From positions 62,001 through 126,000 of the forward strand of contig CAWIXS010000001.1 of NCBI GenBank assembly GCA_963840075.1: a stretch of 64,000 nucleotides of DNA, written 5' to 3'. Each line of letters opens with the position of its first letter. Position 1 is the stretch's first letter. Origin of the DNA: AWTP1-13 sp963840075 (GTDB lineage: Bacteria > Pseudomonadota > Alphaproteobacteria > Rhizobiales > Hyphomicrobiaceae). Made by a program: the position numbers and the translations under genes. The notes under the pieces are model-generated. The model made no database searches. It saw only the letters and a list, made by a program, of their open reading frames with translations, and was not told where the DNA came from. Positions 62,030 to 64,000 of the stretch are shown here, one piece after another.

Positions 62030-62773
62030 ATGTGGAAACTGGCCGCGGCTGCTTTTGCGTTCATCCTGACGACCGGCGTCCTGCTCGGCCCCTCGACCGC
62101 ACGCGCCGACGAAGGGCAGGTGGACCTGCTGCTCGTGCTCGCCGCGGACGTATCGCGCAGCGTCGACGACAGGGAGTTCAAGCTGCAACGCGAGGGCTTC
62201 GCCAACGCCGTCGTCGACCCGCGCGTGGTGCGGGCCATGACGGTGGGCCCCACCGGCCGCATCGCCGTGGTGTTCGTCGAATGGGCCAGCGAGTTCGAGC
62301 AGAGGGTGGTCGTCGACTGGACGGTGGTTGCGAGCGCCAAGGATGCCGAGGCGCTGGCCGCGCGCATCCGGGGAGCGCCGCGCTCCTTCTGGGGGCGCAC
62401 GTCGATCAGCTCGGCCATCGACTTCAGCATGGCTCTGCTCGCGCGCAGCCCGTTCCAGGGCGAGCGCAAGGTCATCGACATCTCCGGCGACGGCGTCAAC
62501 AACAGTGGGCCCGACGTCACCGCCGCGCGCGACGCCGCCATCGCCAAGAACGTGACCATCAACGGCCTGGTGATCCTGAGCGAGGAGCCGCTCCCCACCA
62601 ACCCGACGCACACCCACCCCCCCGGCGGCCTCAAGGCCTACTACGAGCGCAGCGTGATCGGCGGCCCGGGCGCGTTCGCCCTGGAGGCGAAGAATTTCGC
62701 GTCCTTCGGCCAGCTGCTCATCAGCAAACTCATCAAGGAGATTGCCGGACTGGCCGACCGGCCTCACACCTAG
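62030..62773 (+). CDS. Secreted DUF1194 (von Willebrand A-like) protein
   Basis: A 247-residue exported protein with signal peptide (to about residue 27, 'STARA'). It then has a VWA-like domain with a MIDAS-type motif 'LAADVSRSVDDREFKLQREG' (DxSxS) near 37-56, 'VVFVEWASEFEQRVVVDW' near 84-101, 'WGRTSISSAIDFSMALL' near 124-140 and 'GERKVIDISGDGVNNSGPDV' near 147-166. DUF1194 proteins occur widely in alphaproteobacteria; their role is not established, and a metal-dependent binding function is inferred from the motif. Confidence 0.9.
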   Translation: MWKLAAAAFAFILTTGVLLGPSTARADEGQVDLLLVLAADVSRSVDDREFKLQREGFANAVVDPRVVRAMTVGPTGRIAVVFVEWASEFEQRVVVDWTVVASAKDAEALAARIRGAPRSFWGRTSISSAIDFSMALLARSPFQGERKVIDISGDGVNNSGPDVTAARDAAIAKNVTINGLVILSEEPLPTNPTHTHPPGGLKAYYERSVIGGPGAFALEAKNFASFGQLLISKLIKEIAGLADRPHT

Positions 62774-63035
62774 CTTGGGCCGGCCGGCTTCCCCTCCCCC
62801 ATGCGACGAGCGGCCTCCTGCCCCCACGCGGCTACGCGATCACACAAGGAATGGGGCTTGCTGCCGGCAGACGTTCCCGAGCAATGCCGGAGTCGAGTCT
62901 GGTCAACCTCCAGGCTTCCCCTCGACGGGTGGCCTTCCCGATCGGGCTGCTGCTTGTGCCAGGAGTGGACGTGCCTTCCTCAGGCTACAGCAGTCTTCGC
63001 GAGTCTTCGCGCGCCGTCCGCGAGCGTCTGGCCTC

Positions 63036-63200
63036 TCAGGCGACCTCCGCTCGCGCGTAGCGCCCCGGAGGCTGGCCGACGTGGCGGCTGAAGGCGGCGC
63101 TGAAGGTGCTCGCCGAGCTGTAGCCGACGCGTTCGGCGACTGCAGCGAGCCCGGGCTCCTCGCGGTGGAGCGAGGCCGTGTGGCGTGCCGCGAACGATCT
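63036..63200 (-). pseudogene. AraC-family regulator remnant (C-terminal HTH)
   Basis: On the minus strand a frame without its own start codon ends 'LAAVAERVGYSSASTFSAAF' then 'SRHVGQPPGRYARAEVA' and stop at 63036-63038. This is the second helix-turn-helix of AraC-type activators, close to the usual 'IAERVGYSSASAFSAAFSR'. Just upstream 'RSFAARHTASLHREEPG' seems to join the end of the first helix-turn-helix to the second with an internal deletion. The sensor domain is absent. Confidence 0.75.
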
Positions 63201-63758
63201 GTCCGGGCAGCTCCGCTTCCCGGCGGGTCCCGACGCCGTGGCGCTGGCTCAATCCGCGTGCGGCAAGCGCCACCCCGAAAGCATTTCCGACGCCGGCGCG
63301 GCGCTTCCCCCATCAATTCCTTGACTGGCTGGCATCTCTGTTTTCCCGAACAGCAAGCTCGATCTTGAAAGTCGGCCTTGATAGGGGAGGGGGGACCGCA
63401 TTTGCCGTCTCCGGGGAATGGCGTTTCAAGCGGGAGCGCAGCTGCGCGCCGCCATTGCGTGTCAGGGTGGCTGACAAAAAACCATCCCACGGTTCGGGGA
63501 AAAAATGGTCGCGTTTTTCTTTTTATGCGCTAGGATTGTTTTTCAGGAGGAAATATTTCTATCTAGTACTACAGCCTGCACGCGAGCGGGGCCTGGGTGG
63601 CGTGACGCCTGTCTGGCACCCGAGTCTGGCACCCGAGGCCCGCTGCGCAAGGCTTCGTACAGAGCCCCGGCATCGCACTGCCGGGTCATTTTGGGACACA
63701 TCTCGACGGCCTCGAGCTTGCGCTTGGGAACGCGGAAACACCAGACAAGAGCCATGAG
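63201..63758. other. 558-base region before cysG
   Basis: No intact gene was seen. It turns AT-richer from about 63470. A candidate promoter for cysG has TTGTTT (63536-63541) and CTATCT (63559-63564) 17 bases apart. Near 63609-63640 the word GTCTGGCACCCGA is directly repeated. The 262 bases between the VWA gene and the AraC remnant (62774-63035) also lack genes. Confidence 0.45.
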
Positions 63759-64000
63759 ATGCCCCCCAGGCCGATGCGATACTTCCCCGTCTTTGCCGAC
63801 CTCGCCGACGCCGACGTGCTCGTCGTCGGCGGCGGCGAGCAGGCCGCGCAGAAGGTGCGGCTGCTCTGCAGGACCGAGGCGCGGGTGACGGTGGTGGCCG
63901 AGACGGCGACCGACGAGCTCGTCGGACTCGGCCAGCAGGGCGCAATCTCGCTTGCTCTGCGCCGCTTCGAGGCCCGCGACGCAGAGGGCATGCGCCTCGT
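63759..64000 (+). CDS. cysG: Siroheme synthase N-terminal part (precorrin-2 dehydrogenase/ferrochelatase), cut by window end
   Basis: The first 80 residues match the NAD-binding domain of CysG/Met8: 'MRYFPVFADLADADVLVVGG' then 'GEQAAQKVRLLCRTEARVTV' followed by VAE. This domain oxidises precorrin-2 and inserts iron to make siroheme for sulfite or nitrite reductase. The start may be the ATG at 63759 or at 63774; both are in frame. The gene runs off the right edge, so whether a uroporphyrinogen methyltransferase domain follows is unknown. Confidence 0.9.
   Translation, partial: MPPRPMRYFPVFADLADADVLVVGGGEQAAQKVRLLCRTEARVTVVAETATDELVGLGQQGAISLALRRFEARDAEGMRL

Noticed and set aside
62903..63490. 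195-codon minus-strand ORF near the AraC scar
   Set aside because: It is in a different frame from the AraC homology and matches nothing; the true signal is the start-less frame ending at 63036.

Overview
The window looks like chromosomal DNA of an alphaproteobacterium, probably of the order Hyphomicrobiales (Rhizobiales). It is about two-thirds G+C by eye. Gene order is typical of that group: lptA-lptB-rpoN, tRNA-Leu-tig-clpP-clpX-lon, tlpA/argH/lptM/lysA, and metZ-apaG behind a SAM-II riboswitch. An Omp25-like outer-membrane protein also fits. I cannot place it to genus. Nearly all content is housekeeping. The accessory interest lies in a few scars, repeats and small gene families.

Layout. 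1-5.2 kb: LPS export (lptA end, lptB), rpoN, hrcA and grpE. 5.2-9.9 kb: a secreted SUMF1-type protein with an L,D-transpeptidase, a zinc-ribbon protein, a Bug/TctC periplasmic binding protein and a methyltransferase remnant. 10.6-15.3 kb: class I aldolase, an NTF2-like protein, a wrecked TPR gene, and an SPFH protein followed by three overlapping NfeD-type genes. 15.6-21.3 kb: hemH-ugd, argE-apaG-metZ. metZ lies behind a sigma70 promoter, a SAM-II aptamer and an intrinsic terminator. 21.6-23.2 kb: a lower-GC dCTP deaminase gene, followed by the last 65 codons of a second, high-GC dcd gene.

24.3-29.1 kb: selO, then a 2.9-kb segment between a tRNA-Ala 3' half and an intact tRNA-Ala(CGC) gene. 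It carries a beheaded glycosyltransferase, an MsbA-like exporter and a transposase relic. 29.3-38.1 kb: yggT-DUF167-folD, an Omp25-like protein, DoxX, TlpA, argH, lptM, lysA, a solo HicB and asd. 38.3-39.8 kb: three tandem paralogous small secreted proteins. 39.9-47 kb: aldehyde dehydrogenase, glpD, sseA, a cupin, AlaX, a small kinase and cysK. 47.6-54.2 kb: the protein-quality-control block. 54.5-64 kb: LLM monooxygenase, Old Yellow Enzyme with a divergent ArsR regulator, peroxiredoxin, HtrA-like protease, a beheaded LysE gene, a second aldehyde dehydrogenase, two secreted proteins (one a VWA protein), an AraC scar and the start of cysG.

Three themes cross the window. (1) A palindrome with 12-nt arms (GGTGTCAGACCC) recurs at least seven times, always behind genes and three times overlapping a stop codon. 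(2) Several otherwise normal genes (DUF167, the Omp, lysA and a TPR gene) carry frameshifts, so either the assembly has indel errors or these genes are decaying. (3) Beheaded genes (glycosyltransferase, LysE, FkbM, AraC, the dcd tail) show local rearrangement. I found no CRISPR array, rRNA, intact insertion sequence or phage.
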